Positions 1 through 8,674 of a stretch of DNA of 64,000 nt are shown here, one piece after another. This DNA is from Clostridium algoriphilum (GTDB taxonomy: Bacteria > Bacillota > Clostridia > Clostridiales > Clostridiaceae). A program made the position numbers and the translations under genes. Where the stretch lies: the NCBI RefSeq assembly GCF_020443705.1, contig NZ_JAIZZK010000008.1:1-64000 (forward strand), read 5' to 3'. The notes below the pieces were generated by a model. The model was not told the origin of the DNA. It searched no databases and saw only the letters and a program-made list of their open reading frames with translations. Every line of letters begins with the position of its first letter. The first letter of the stretch is position 1.

Positions 1-32
1 CCAAACTGTTTTTTGCCTTTTACTGCTGACAT
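1..32 (-). CDS. Start of putative transposase ORF (partial)
   Basis: Only ten codons are visible (MSAVKGKKQF) before the window edge. The ATG at 32 is preferred over an in-frame ATG at 50 because a GGGGG ribosome binding site lies about seven bases upstream of it. A lysine-rich start is compatible with an IS3 OrfA-type helix-turn-helix protein, but the fragment is too short to identify by itself. The call depends on the adjacent IS-like end. Confidence 0.35.
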   Translation of the reverse strand, partial: MSAVKGKKQF

Positions 33-56
33 AACAATACCCCCAATCATAGTTTT

Positions 57-86
57 ATTATCCTACAAATGGGGGTGTTTTTGCAA
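57..86 (-). promoter_or_regulatory. Promoter inside the IS end
   Basis: On the minus strand a TTGCAA -35 box (81-86) is followed after 18 bases by GATAAT (57-62). It points to the ATG at position 32, as in IS elements that carry their own transposase promoter just inside the terminal repeat. Confidence 0.4.
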
Positions 87-128
87 TGTCCGTTTTTAGT
101 GGTTCAGTTCACTATTAGGTTGAGGGAA

Positions 129-159
129 CATAAAAACATAATTCAATTTTACTTGAATT
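129..159 (-). terminator. Weak terminator behind rnjA
   Basis: On the minus strand, AATTCAA and TTGAATT pair around a short loop and are followed by ATGTTTTTATG. The stem is short and AT-only, so this is a weak candidate, but it lies just after the RNase J stop codon. Confidence 0.3.
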
Positions 160-171
160 ATCTAATCCTTT

Positions 172-1854
172 TCAAATTTCCATTATTATTGGTATAATTA
201 TAGGTCTTCTCTTAGTCTTTATATATATAAACTGACCTAAAGCATTTCTGATATTCGATTTTATTACTGACCACTCTTTAATTTTATTATTTAAACACCG
301 TTCTAACTCTTTTCTTACAATGTCCCTGGCTTCATAAATAAGTTCATTAGATTCTTTCATATAAATAAAACCTCTAGTTATTATATCTGGCCCTGCTAAT
401 ATACTATAAGTCTCCCTTTGTATAGTAACTACAACAGTAAGTATTCCCTCTTCAGCTAAGTGTTTTCTATCTTTGAGTACAATGTTTCCGACATCTCCTA
501 TGCCAAGTCCGTCTACCATTATAGCTCCCGTTTTCACTCTACCAGCTAATTTACATTCGTTTTGTGATACTTCTAATATTTGTCCGGTATCTCCAATAAA
601 AATATTTTCACAATTCATTCCTAATTCTTCTGCGAGTTGAGCATGTTGTTTTAAATGTCTATATTCACCATGTACTGGCATAAAATATTTAGGACGAACT
701 AGCGTATGCATTAATTTTAATTCCTCTTGACACGCATGCCCAGAAACGTGAATATCATCTGTAGTATTATATATTACATTGACTCCCTTTTTAAATAATT
801 CATTTATAACATGGTATATGAGTTTCTCGTTTCCTGGAATTGGAGATGAAGATAGAATAATCAAATCTCCCTCTTGTAGTTGAATACTTCTATGAGTCGA
901 TGATGCCATTCTTGTTAATGCAGCTAGCGGCTCACCTTGACTACCTGTAGTTATTATTGTTACCTTATCATCAGGGTAATTATGAAGTTCTGCCACAGTA
1001 ATTATATCATCCTCTGGTATATTCAGATATCCTAGTTCAATAGCCACTTCAGAAATTCTATCCATGCTTCTTCCACTGAAGGCTACTTTTCTTCCATTGC
1101 GAATTGAAGCATTCGCAATTAGTTGTAATCTATGAATATTCGATGCGAAGGAAGCTACTATTATTCTACCCTTCACTTTGTAAAAAAGTTTATTTAAAGA
1201 TTCTCCAACTGCTTTCTCAGATATATTAAATCCAGGCCGTTCTACGTTAGTGCTATCAGCCATTAGTAGAAGCACACCTTGATTGCCTAATTTTGCAAAT
1301 CTCTCTAAATCTATAATTTTCCCATCAACTGGAGTATAGTCTATTTTAAAGTCACCCGTATGTACAATTCTACCAATAGGAGTATGTATAGCAATTGCGC
1401 AGGCATCAGCTATACTATGGTTAACTCTTATAAACTCTACGCTAAGTTTATCTAGTTTTATAACATCACCAGGATTTACTACGTTCAGTGTACATTCTTC
1501 TAATATTCCATGTTCTTGTAGCTTTTTTTCTACAAGTCCTAAGGTTAGTTGTGCACCATACACTGGAACATTAATTTGTTTTAAAATATAGGGCAATGCC
1601 CCTATGTGATCTTCATGACCGTGGGTTAAAAAAATTCCTTTTACCTTATCCTTATTCTCTATTAAATAAGTTACATCAGGAATGACTAAATCTACTCCAT
1701 ACATATCTGAGTCTGGAAAGCTAATTCCACAATCTATAACAACAATTTCATCTTTGTATTCTATTACAGTAATATTTTTTCCGATTTCTCCAAGCCCACC
1801 TATAGGAATAATTTTAATTTTATTTTTACCTTTTCTTTTATTGTTGTTATTCAA
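172..1854 (-). CDS. rnjA: Ribonuclease J (560 aa)
   Basis: RNase J is a 5'-3' exonuclease and endonuclease that processes and decays mRNA and matures rRNA in Firmicutes. The metallo-beta-lactamase core is clear: GGLGEIGKN near residue 19, the zinc motif HGHEDHIG near 78, HTGDFK near 166 and the beta-CASP region with GSQGEPLAALTRMA near 305. VSGHACQEELK (near 370) and PVHGEYRHL (near 395) follow. The C-terminus KTKRRPIIIPIIMEI is the normal family end, so the gene is intact at usual length. The start is a TTG five bases behind GGAGGG. It is monocistronic in appearance, with an IS end about 60 bp beyond its stop. Other RNase J paralogues may exist elsewhere in the genome, so the A/B assignment is by similarity in style only. 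Confidence 0.93.
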   Translation of the reverse strand: MNNNNKRKGKNKIKIIPIGGLGEIGKNITVIEYKDEIVVIDCGISFPDSDMYGVDLVIPDVTYLIENKDKVKGIFLTHGHEDHIGALPYILKQINVPVYGAQLTLGLVEKKLQEHGILEECTLNVVNPGDVIKLDKLSVEFIRVNHSIADACAIAIHTPIGRIVHTGDFKIDYTPVDGKIIDLERFAKLGNQGVLLLMADSTNVERPGFNISEKAVGESLNKLFYKVKGRIIVASFASNIHRLQLIANASIRNGRKVAFSGRSMDRISEVAIELGYLNIPEDDIITVAELHNYPDDKVTIITTGSQGEPLAALTRMASSTHRSIQLQEGDLIILSSSPIPGNEKLIYHVINELFKKGVNVIYNTTDDIHVSGHACQEELKLMHTLVRPKYFMPVHGEYRHLKQHAQLAEELGMNCENIFIGDTGQILEVSQNECKLAGRVKTGAIMVDGLGIGDVGNIVLKDRKHLAEEGILTVVVTIQRETYSILAGPDIITRGFIYMKESNELIYEARDIVRKELERCLNNKIKEWSVIKSNIRNALGQFIYIKTKRRPIIIPIIMEI

Positions 1855-1941
1855 TATTTCCCTCCTTATGCATCTATGCTTTTTTCTATCCCCTCATCTA
1901 CAGTTTGAACATATTGCTTAATTCTATACTTTTTTCAAAGT

Positions 1942-2565
1942 TTATTTGTTGTACTTTTTAAATAAACCATCCAATGCTTCTCTAAGAAGAAATGCTTCTG
2001 TTTTATCATTAGCCTTAGAAAGCTCTGATAGCCTATCAAGTTGAGTCTTAGTAAAATAACTTGATTTAAGAACCATACTTTCTGCTTCTGAGAGACAAAT
2101 TCTGTTTTTGCCTTCTTTTTTAGCTCTAAAAAGGCCACTATCTGCAACCCTAAGAAGATCTATAACATTCTTAGAATCGCGAGGATAGCTTGCGACTCCA
2201 AAACTTAGAGTAATGTTTATATTTTCTGTTTTAGTTGAGTTTTTCAAATCAAAAGTATTATCAGATAAATATCTTCTTATTTCTTCTAAATCCATAAAGC
2301 TTCTCTCTGCACCTTTTTTCACAAGTAATAAAGTAAATTCATCTCCACTTCTATTTATTAAGTCAGTTTTAGATAAATTATTGTTAAATATAGATATAAC
2401 CTTATTAACTACTGCATCACCTATGACATCTCCATGAATTGTATTAATGTTTTTTAAATTATCAATATCACATGTGACTACACTAAAAGGCCCTTCATTA
2501 TTTTTAATTAACTCTTTAACTCTTGATGTTATTTCCTCTATAGAAATTAGTGCCTTATCCATCAT
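1942..2565 (-). CDS. GGDEF-like protein with C-terminal ribbon-helix-helix segment
   Basis: The 207-residue protein has a GGDEF fold: TCDIDNLKNINTIHGDVIGD (metal-binding Asp region, residues about 31-50), then NRSGDEFTLLL (near 72) where the signature is SGDEF rather than GGDEF, and LSFGVASYP near 120. Diguanylate cyclases make c-di-GMP. SGDEF variants are sometimes active, so activity is undecided. Residues about 163-207 (KSSYFTKTQLDRLSELSK, then EAFLLREALDGLFKKY) resemble a ribbon-helix-helix DNA-binding unit: one strand and two helices. No sensor or membrane domain is present. It starts 18 bp after the CLC antiporter stop on the same strand, so the two are probably co-transcribed. GGAG precedes the tandem ATG-ATG start. 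Confidence 0.75.
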   Translation of the reverse strand: MMDKALISIEEITSRVKELIKNNEGPFSVVTCDIDNLKNINTIHGDVIGDAVVNKVISIFNNNLSKTDLINRSGDEFTLLLVKKGAERSFMDLEEIRRYLSDNTFDLKNSTKTENINITLSFGVASYPRDSKNVIDLLRVADSGLFRAKKEGKNRICLSEAESMVLKSSYFTKTQLDRLSELSKANDKTEAFLLREALDGLFKKYNK

Positions 2566-2583
2566 AAATTCTCCTTACAATAT

Positions 2584-4170
2584 TTATTTTAATATTTCAC
2601 AACTTGCAGTCATTATAATCAAAGTATCATTAATTTTAGATACGCTATCCTCATTGGTGAGTACAATTAAATAGTCTCCTGGAAAAATAACAGTGTTTCC
2701 CTTAGGAATTATTTCATTTTCTCCTCGCTTAACTGCTACTAATAAACAATTAGATGGCCATTTGACTTCTTTAATTTGCTTTCCATCTAAATCTGATCCC
2801 ATACAAACTGCGAACTCCAATATCGCCTTGTTTTTCCTGTTTCCAAAAGATATTTTTTCCCCTTGACCATGTAAAAATTTTCCTAGTAACGATTCATAAA
2901 TAGGCTTTGATGCTAAAATATCTGCAACAATATATGCAACTATAGATATAACAGCTAAAGATAGTAACTGACTAAAGGAACCTGTCATTTCAGTAATTAG
3001 AATAGTTCCAGTTATAGGTGCTCTAACTACAGCTGTAAAATATCCTGCCATTGCAAGTATTATAAAATTATTAATATACATGCTATCAAAATTCAGTAGA
3101 TTTACAAGTGCTATTCCATAAACATTTCCTATTAGAGCCCCTATAGCAAGTAGTGGAAGAAAGATTCCTCCTGGTGCACCAGATCCATAACTTGCCATTG
3201 TGAATAAAAACTTTACAATAACTAAAATCACTAAAATTGTTAAAGAAAAATGCCCTGCCATTAACGATGTTATAAGTTCATGCCCTCCACCTAAAACTTT
3301 TGGTAATAAAACCCCAAGAATAACTGAAATTAATAATGGGATTACAATTCTCATTTCTTTTGGAAGCCATGATTGCTTTACATATATGTCCTGAGTTTTT
3401 AAAAGAATATTATTAAAGAGTACCCCTAAAACTCCAACAAAAATCCCTAATAAAACTATATATAAATAGAGTTTTATTGGTAATATGGTTAGATTACTAA
3501 TGTTAAAAACTGGTTTCAATCCAAAGAACCCACTAGTTACAATGTCTGCAGATATTGCTGCAGATAAAGCTGAAAGTAGAACTAAGGGAGAAAAGTTTTT
3601 ATGAACTTCCTCTAATGCAAACATTACTCCGGCAAGTGGCGCACCAAAGGCAGCAGATAGTCCTGCGCTCGCTCCACTTGTAATAAGATATTTTTCTTCA
3701 ATTTTCACTCTTTTAAACACATCACTAACCCCTTGACCTACTGCAGCCCCTATTTGAACCGATGGACCTTCGCGTCCTAAGGAAAGACCTGCTCCGATTG
3801 AAAGCACACCTCCAATAAATTTACCAAGTATGACTTTAAGCCAATTCATATGAAGTTTTCTAAGCAAGACCCCTTCTACCTGAGGGATCCCGCTTCCGCT
3901 AATCATGGGTTCATGTTTAACCATTAATCCTACAATATATCCTACAATTATTAAGACCCCAATCCAGGGTACCAACAGTAAGGGTTTTATAGATATAGCT
4001 TTATAGATATAAGTTAAAAAAACTCCTGACCTTTCAAGTGTATAGCGATACGACACGATTAATAAACCAGTAATAATGCCTACCCCTATTCCCTCAAACA
4101 CAAGCTTTAATCTAAAGCTATTCCAGTGGAATAAGGTATTATAAGTACTTTGTTTGTTCTTTACTTCCAT
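2584..4170 (-). CDS. CLC-family chloride/proton antiporter with RCK_C domain (528 aa)
   Basis: This is an integral membrane CLC protein with about ten or more hydrophobic helices. The anion-pathway motifs are all present: GSGIP (near 92), GREGPSVQIG (near 128, with the external gating glutamate), GSGAPGGIFLP (near 330) and the inner-gate tyrosine in KPIYESLLG (near 421). FALEEVHKNF near 186 keeps the internal proton glutamate typical of antiporters rather than channels, so exchange of chloride for protons is the better prediction. Residues about 440-525 form a TrkA-C/RCK_C ligand domain (FAVCMGSDLDGKQI...GDYLIVLTNED). The GGDEF-like gene follows directly. Confidence 0.9.
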   Translation of the reverse strand: MEVKNKQSTYNTLFHWNSFRLKLVFEGIGVGIITGLLIVSYRYTLERSGVFLTYIYKAISIKPLLLVPWIGVLIIVGYIVGLMVKHEPMISGSGIPQVEGVLLRKLHMNWLKVILGKFIGGVLSIGAGLSLGREGPSVQIGAAVGQGVSDVFKRVKIEEKYLITSGASAGLSAAFGAPLAGVMFALEEVHKNFSPLVLLSALSAAISADIVTSGFFGLKPVFNISNLTILPIKLYLYIVLLGIFVGVLGVLFNNILLKTQDIYVKQSWLPKEMRIVIPLLISVILGVLLPKVLGGGHELITSLMAGHFSLTILVILVIVKFLFTMASYGSGAPGGIFLPLLAIGALIGNVYGIALVNLLNFDSMYINNFIILAMAGYFTAVVRAPITGTILITEMTGSFSQLLSLAVISIVAYIVADILASKPIYESLLGKFLHGQGEKISFGNRKNKAILEFAVCMGSDLDGKQIKEVKWPSNCLLVAVKRGENEIIPKGNTVIFPGDYLIVLTNEDSVSKINDTLIIMTASCEILK

Positions 4171-4248
4171 TTTTCTTCCTCCATTATTACATAATGACTA
4201 TTATTTATACCTGCTTTTTCAAAGTATGTAATTTAATTATTTCATCAT

Positions 4249-4290
4249 ATATATAATAACATACATACCTATATATATGTTATTATATAT
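4249..4290. promoter_or_regulatory. Perfect 15-bp inverted repeat between clc and integrase-like gene
   Basis: ATATATAATAACATA (4249-4263) is exactly repeated in inverse at 4276-4290 with a 12-base spacer. It lies between divergent genes (clc leftward, integrase-like gene rightward) and could be an operator for either. The sequence is AT-only in large part, so function is uncertain. Confidence 0.4.
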
Positions 4291-4338
4291 ATACGTTATA
4301 ATATATATACACGCAAAAAATGGAGGTGGATATTTTCA

Positions 4339-4764
4339 ATGTTTACTATAAAAGATATTAGAAATACAAAAAATGCAGATGAGACAGATCCTCTTCATAG
4401 CCAATCAGATTGGTTTGTAATTATTCATTACTTTGAAAGTTTTTTGGAGAAACAATATAAGAGAAGATATACTATCGATGGCTATCTTAATGATGTAAAA
4501 CAATATATTGATTGGTATTTCTCAAACAATATTGACAAATGTTTTATATTAAACAAAGAAGATTTTAATAAATATGAATTTTATCTTCGCTGTATAAAAA
4601 ACTATAAAGAAAGTACCATAACATATAAAAAAGTGGCTTTACGTAAAGTAGACAAATTTTTAATGGAATTTAATAAACAAAATGGTAATGATGAATTGCT
4701 TAATCATCCTAGGACAAATAGAAATCAATATAATTATTTAACAGAATCATATATAAAACTGTAA
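4339..4764 (+). CDS. Lone integrase N-terminal (core-binding) domain protein
   Basis: The 141-residue protein matches the SAM-like core-binding domain of tyrosine recombinases: FLEKQYKRRYTIDGYLNDVKQ, then FLRCIKNYKESTITYKKVALRKVDKFL. The catalytic domain with the R...HxxR...Y residues is completely absent, and no further recombinase sequence follows the stop. It has its own ribosome binding site (GGAGGTGG nine bases before ATG), so it may be an expressed stand-alone DNA-binding protein rather than a random relic. Alternatives are a truncated integrase left by a mobile element. No attachment site was recognised. Confidence 0.65.
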   Translation: MFTIKDIRNTKNADETDPLHSQSDWFVIIHYFESFLEKQYKRRYTIDGYLNDVKQYIDWYFSNNIDKCFILNKEDFNKYEFYLRCIKNYKESTITYKKVALRKVDKFLMEFNKQNGNDELLNHPRTNRNQYNYLTESYIKL

Positions 4765-4821
4765 TTTTAAAGATAGGATAACTAATTCTTAGTCCTTAAT
4801 ATGAAGAGTATAATATTCAAC

Positions 4822-4868
4822 TAAAATAAGACTACATTCCTTTAAATTATTAAAAGGAATATAGCCTT
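4822..4868 (-). terminator. Terminator of the ars operon
   Basis: On the minus strand AAGGCTATATTCCTTT pairs with AAAGGAATGTAGTCTT (two G-T wobbles) and is followed by ATTTTAG. It lies directly after the arsC stop. Confidence 0.65.
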
Positions 4869-4875
4869 AATATCA

Positions 4876-5304
4876 CTACAATGACATTTCATTATCTAAA
4901 TTAATTTCATTATTTTCTAGTCTTTTCTTTAAATCTTTAACTTTTTCTTCAATTAGCTTAGCTGTTTTTATAAATTCTTCATCAGATTTCCCAGTAGGAT
5001 CGTCCAATCCCCAATCTTCCTCATACCTGTGTACAACAATTGGGCAAACTACATTACAGCCCATTTTTATTACAATATCACATTCTGGTATGTCATCAAT
5101 TAATTTTGATGAGTGCATTTCATTCATATCTAGCTTATATAAATCCTTTATTATTCTAACTGCATCTTGGTTAATTTGAGGTTTAGTTTCTGTACCTGCT
5201 GAATAAGATTCAAACACTTCTGACCCAAACATCTTTCCAAGAGCCTCTGCCATCTGAGATCTACAAGAATTGTGAACACATATAAATGCTACCTTAGGTT
5301 TCAT
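4876..5304 (-). CDS. arsC: Arsenate reductase, thioredoxin-coupled LMW-phosphatase type
   Basis: ArsC reduces arsenate to arsenite in the cytoplasm, feeding the Acr3/ArsA exporter. The phosphatase P-loop is at the N-terminus (CVHNSCRSQMAE, Cys9 and Cys14), and a second cysteine pair sits in KMGCNVVCP (near residues 80-86) for the disulfide relay. The conserved general acid is in DWGLDDPTG. Length (142 aa) is normal. It is the last gene of the ars operon, 32 bp after arsA. Recycling is probably by thioredoxin. The gene at 16270 is one candidate. Confidence 0.92.
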   Translation of the reverse strand: MKPKVAFICVHNSCRSQMAEALGKMFGSEVFESYSAGTETKPQINQDAVRIIKDLYKLDMNEMHSSKLIDDIPECDIVIKMGCNVVCPIVVHRYEEDWGLDDPTGKSDEEFIKTAKLIEEKVKDLKKRLENNEINLDNEMSL

Positions 5305-5336
5305 AACATCATTCTCCTTTATATTAACCTTATTTA

Positions 5337-7079
5337 TTATACTAACAACTCATTTAACTTATCACCCTTAATTTCATCAGGGCTCCAAGGAATAACTGCA
5401 AATTTACCGTCTGCATGTGCATCAACTTTGTTAATCCACTCGATTTCATTACTTGCTTTTGCGGCTAGCAGCTTATTGGTTGTACCTGTCTTATATAGTG
5501 ATGAGTTAATGACCCACCACTTTGTTGAAATGGTGGCACGTTTTAAATCTTCTTCTAAACGCATTGCTTCATATACTGGTGTAGCTTCAGCAAGAGTCAC
5601 AATTATAACTTCAGTTTCATCCGCATTTCGAAGCCTTGGCAATAACTTTTTCACTGATTCTGGTATATCACCCTGTGAGCGTTTGATTTCTTGGTTATAA
5701 CTTTGGGTAGAGTCAAGTAACAATAGAGTATGACCTGTTGGAGCAGTATCTATAACAACAATTTGATCTTCTGCCTTATCAACTATTTCCGCAAAAGCTC
5801 TAAACACTGCAATTTCCTGTGTACATGGAGAGCGCAAATCCTCTTCTACATAAGCAATGTCCTCCTCAGCCATTGTTTCTCTAGCTTTTGAAAGCACTTC
5901 ATTCTGATATTTTAAAAGTTCAGCATGTTCATCAATGTGACTCATAGTTATGTTGCTACTTTCTTTAATAACAAATTTAAGATGTGCTGCAGGATCAGTT
6001 GTGGTAAGATGAACCTTTTTGCCCTTTGCTGCAAGTCCTAAAGCAATAGCCGCTGCAATTGTAGTTTTACCTACGCCGCCCTTACCCATAGTAAAAATTA
6101 CTTTTTTATTACTATTGCTTAAATCTTCAATAACATCTTTTAATGCAGGAATACTTTTAGCGTTTATTTTCTCATTTCTTATACTATAATTATCTTTGGT
6201 AAGAAGTGCTCGCACATTATCCATGCCTGTTATATTGTATGCTCTCAGTGGTACCATATAGGTAGTAATTCCTTTTAACCCTTTTGGAATATCTGTAAGT
6301 GATTTTTGCTGTTTTTGATACAGACTTTCTGAAACACTGTCATCATAAGTACTCATTACACCATTTATAATCATTGTTTGATTATTTACGCCGATGCCCG
6401 CAAGTTCTTTTGATGCTCTTTCTGCTTCTTTAAGTGGTGTCATTTCCGGCCTGGAAATAAGAACAAGCGTTGTTAATTCTCCATCCGATAATGTTTCTAC
6501 TGCCTTTTTATAAATTTCTCTTTTACTCTCAAGTCCTGAAAGCTGACCTAAACACGAGGCACCATGTGTGCTTTCGCTAATAAAACTACTCCACGCTGAT
6601 GGCAATTGAAGCATTCTAAGTGTATGACCAGTTGGTGCAGTATCAAATATAATATGATCATATTCTTTCTGAACTTTTTCATCTGTTATAAATTTTGAAA
6701 ATTCATTGAATGCAGCAATCTCTACAGTACATGAGCCGGATAGTTGTTCTTCCATATTTTTAAGCACAGCATCAGGTAATTTGCCACGGTAAGGTTCAAT
6801 AACACTTTCTCTATGCTCAGCCGCTGCCTTAATTGGGTCAAGATTAGCAACAACAAGATTTGGTACTTCCTTAATTGGAACACCCTTATTTGTCAATTCA
6901 GTATTAAAAACATCTTGAAGATTTGAAGCAGGGTCCGTACTGATAAGAAGCACTTTTTTTCCTCGATCAGCAAGGTTAACAGCTGTAGCGCAAGCGGTTG
7001 AAGTTTTGCCTACGCCGCCTTTTCCTGTATAAAATAAATATTTTGTAAGTTTAATATTTTGCGGATTAAAAATTTCCAT
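5337..7079 (-). CDS. arsA: Arsenite-transporting ATPase ArsA (580 aa, two halves)
   Basis: ArsA is the cytoplasmic ATPase that energises arsenite efflux. Two homologous halves each carry a deviant Walker A GKGGVGKT (near residues 18 and 331) and the DTAPTGHT signature. The three cysteines that bind As(III) in characterised ArsA proteins are recognisable: LSGSCTVEIAAF (near 116), HGASCLGQL (near 175) and RSPCTQEIAVF (near 419). The ATG at 7079 is chosen because AGGAGG lies 11 bases before it. The in-frame ATG at 7103 would place that site inside the gene. ArsD, its metallochaperone, is encoded immediately upstream and arsC follows 32 bp downstream. Confidence 0.93.
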   Translation of the reverse strand: MEIFNPQNIKLTKYLFYTGKGGVGKTSTACATAVNLADRGKKVLLISTDPASNLQDVFNTELTNKGVPIKEVPNLVVANLDPIKAAAEHRESVIEPYRGKLPDAVLKNMEEQLSGSCTVEIAAFNEFSKFITDEKVQKEYDHIIFDTAPTGHTLRMLQLPSAWSSFISESTHGASCLGQLSGLESKREIYKKAVETLSDGELTTLVLISRPEMTPLKEAERASKELAGIGVNNQTMIINGVMSTYDDSVSESLYQKQQKSLTDIPKGLKGITTYMVPLRAYNITGMDNVRALLTKDNYSIRNEKINAKSIPALKDVIEDLSNSNKKVIFTMGKGGVGKTTIAAAIALGLAAKGKKVHLTTTDPAAHLKFVIKESSNITMSHIDEHAELLKYQNEVLSKARETMAEEDIAYVEEDLRSPCTQEIAVFRAFAEIVDKAEDQIVVIDTAPTGHTLLLLDSTQSYNQEIKRSQGDIPESVKKLLPRLRNADETEVIIVTLAEATPVYEAMRLEEDLKRATISTKWWVINSSLYKTGTTNKLLAAKASNEIEWINKVDAHADGKFAVIPWSPDEIKGDKLNELLV

Positions 7080-7157
7080 GTTCTTAATTACCTCCTGTTT
7101 CATTATTAAGATATTTCTATAGTTCCTTTTGTGTTTTATTATTTATAAATTACAATA

Positions 7158-7544
7158 TTAGCAGCATCCACCCTCACAACCACAATCTTTTGATGCTTTT
7201 TTAATAGATGGTTTCTTTATAACTGATTTTAGAGAACTTACTGGCACGTCTAATAAACTAGAGAATTCTTCATCTGTTGGATATGTCTTTGTTTTAACAA
7301 CAACGTCATCAACTATTGCAACTGGAAGCACATCCACTCCTTGTTCATTTAACATTTCATTTATTGTTTTGTTATCAACAAACATTTGTGGATTACTTGA
7401 TACGTTATACCTCTTAACTAAAATACCATTCTTGTTTAAGTTGTTTATTACTGTAGAAACTCTTAATAGTTGTCTATCAACTCCTGGACCACAAACTCCT
7501 GTCGAACAACACATAGCTGGTTCAAATATTATCATTTTTTTCAT
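7158..7544 (-). CDS. arsD: ArsD arsenite metallochaperone
   Basis: ArsD delivers As(III) to ArsA and can act as a weak repressor. Counting from the chosen start, Cys12, Cys13 and Cys18 (MCCSTGVCGPG) fall exactly at the positions of the As(III)-binding cysteines of the classical plasmid protein. A second cysteine cluster CGCEGGCC ends the protein. The GTG at 7553 overlaps the GGGAG site, so the ATG eight bases downstream of that site (7544) is used. The 128-aa length is normal. It lies between acr3 and arsA, as usual. Confidence 0.92.
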   Translation of the reverse strand: MKKMIIFEPAMCCSTGVCGPGVDRQLLRVSTVINNLNKNGILVKRYNVSSNPQMFVDNKTINEMLNEQGVDVLPVAIVDDVVVKTKTYPTDEEFSSLLDVPVSSLKSVIKKPSIKKASKDCGCEGGCC

Positions 7545-7582
7545 ATTTAACACTCCCTTTTTATTTACTTTTAGATTTAGTT

Positions 7583-8641
7583 TTATTTGGTCTGTCTTTT
7601 AGGAAACCATCCAGTTGTTTTGTTTGCTATTCTTACAAGTATTAACATAACTGGTACTTCAACTAATACTCCTACAACTGTAGCGAGAGCTGCAGGAGAG
7701 TCCATACCGAATAGCGAAATAGCAACTGCAACTGAGAGTTCAAAAAAGTTTGATGCTCCAATCATTCCTGCAGGTGCAGCTATATCATATGGTAATTTAA
7801 GCTTTCTAGCTGCTAAATAAGCAATGAAGAAAATTAAAAATGTTTGGATAGTTAGTGGTACAGCAATTAGTAAAATGTGTAGTGGATTATTTATAATAGT
7901 TTCACCTTGGAATGAGAATAATAATACCAACATAAGTAATAACCCGACAGTAGTTGCATTATTAAACTTACTTAGAAAGGTATTTTCAAAATACTCTATT
8001 CCCTTTTTCTTTGTTACCGTTATCCTAGTCAAAATGCCAGCAACTAGAGGAATAACAACAAATAAAACAACCGATAAAATGAGAGTATCCCAAGGAACAG
8101 CAATGTTGCTGACGCCTAAAAGAAATTTCACGATAGGTATAAATGCAACCAGTATAATTAAATCATTTGTAGCTACTTGCACAACGGTATAGGCTGGATT
8201 ACCTTTAGTAAGTGAACTCCATACAAATACCATAGCAGTACATGGCGCAGCTCCTAATAATATTGTTCCTGCAAGGTATTGCGTAGCAAGTTCTGGCGTA
8301 ATAAATGCTTTAAATACTACGTAAAAGAAAAATGACGATATTGCATACATACTAAATGGTTTTATAAGCCAATTCACTATCCATGTTACATACAAACCCT
8401 TTGGTTCCTTGCCAACATTTTTAACACTTTGGAAGTCTACCTTCATCATCATAGGATAAATCATTACCCAAATAAGTATAGCGGTCGGTATTGAAACCTT
8501 CGCATACTCAAACTGATTAAAGAAATCTGGAATTCCTGGAATAAACTTTCCAATTAGCACTCCCAATATCATACAAATAGCTACCCAGACTGTTAAGTAT
8601 TTTTGAAAAAATCCAATTCGTGGTGCTTTAACTTCATTCAC
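7583..8641 (-). CDS. acr3: Arsenite efflux permease Acr3 (352 aa)
   Basis: Acr3 is a ten-helix plasma-membrane carrier of the BART superfamily that expels arsenite. The conserved cysteine of transmembrane helix 4 is seen in LLGAAPCTAMVFVWS, and the glutamate-bearing helix in GASNFFELSVAVAISLFG. The GTG at 8641 lies eight bases behind AAGGAG. The in-frame GTG at 8650 overlaps that site and is rejected. With ArsA and ArsD encoded next, it probably works as an ATP-boosted pump, although Acr3 can also function alone. Confidence 0.92.
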   Translation of the reverse strand: MNEVKAPRIGFFQKYLTVWVAICMILGVLIGKFIPGIPDFFNQFEYAKVSIPTAILIWVMIYPMMMKVDFQSVKNVGKEPKGLYVTWIVNWLIKPFSMYAISSFFFYVVFKAFITPELATQYLAGTILLGAAPCTAMVFVWSSLTKGNPAYTVVQVATNDLIILVAFIPIVKFLLGVSNIAVPWDTLILSVVLFVVIPLVAGILTRITVTKKKGIEYFENTFLSKFNNATTVGLLLMLVLLFSFQGETIINNPLHILLIAVPLTIQTFLIFFIAYLAARKLKLPYDIAAPAGMIGASNFFELSVAVAISLFGMDSPAALATVVGVLVEVPVMLILVRIANKTTGWFPKRQTK

Positions 8642-8674
8642 TAAAATCACTCCTTGTTTCTTATATTATAATTT

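Larger units (their letters stand above)
1..111 (-). mobile_element. IS3-family-like insertion sequence, one end only
   Basis: Read on the minus strand, the terminal 28 bases (84-111) begin TGAACTGAACCACTAAAAAC, which resembles the TG-starting terminal inverted repeats of IS3-family (IS150-group) elements. A promoter and a short start of a reading frame follow directly, as expected for the transposase end of such an element. The rest lies outside the window, so the second inverted repeat and target duplication cannot be checked. The family assignment rests on the end sequence and layout only. Confidence 0.45.

Noticed and set aside
5272-5700. Plus-strand ORF across arsC/arsA
   Set aside because: It is antisense to two clearly conserved ars genes and has no ribosome binding site.
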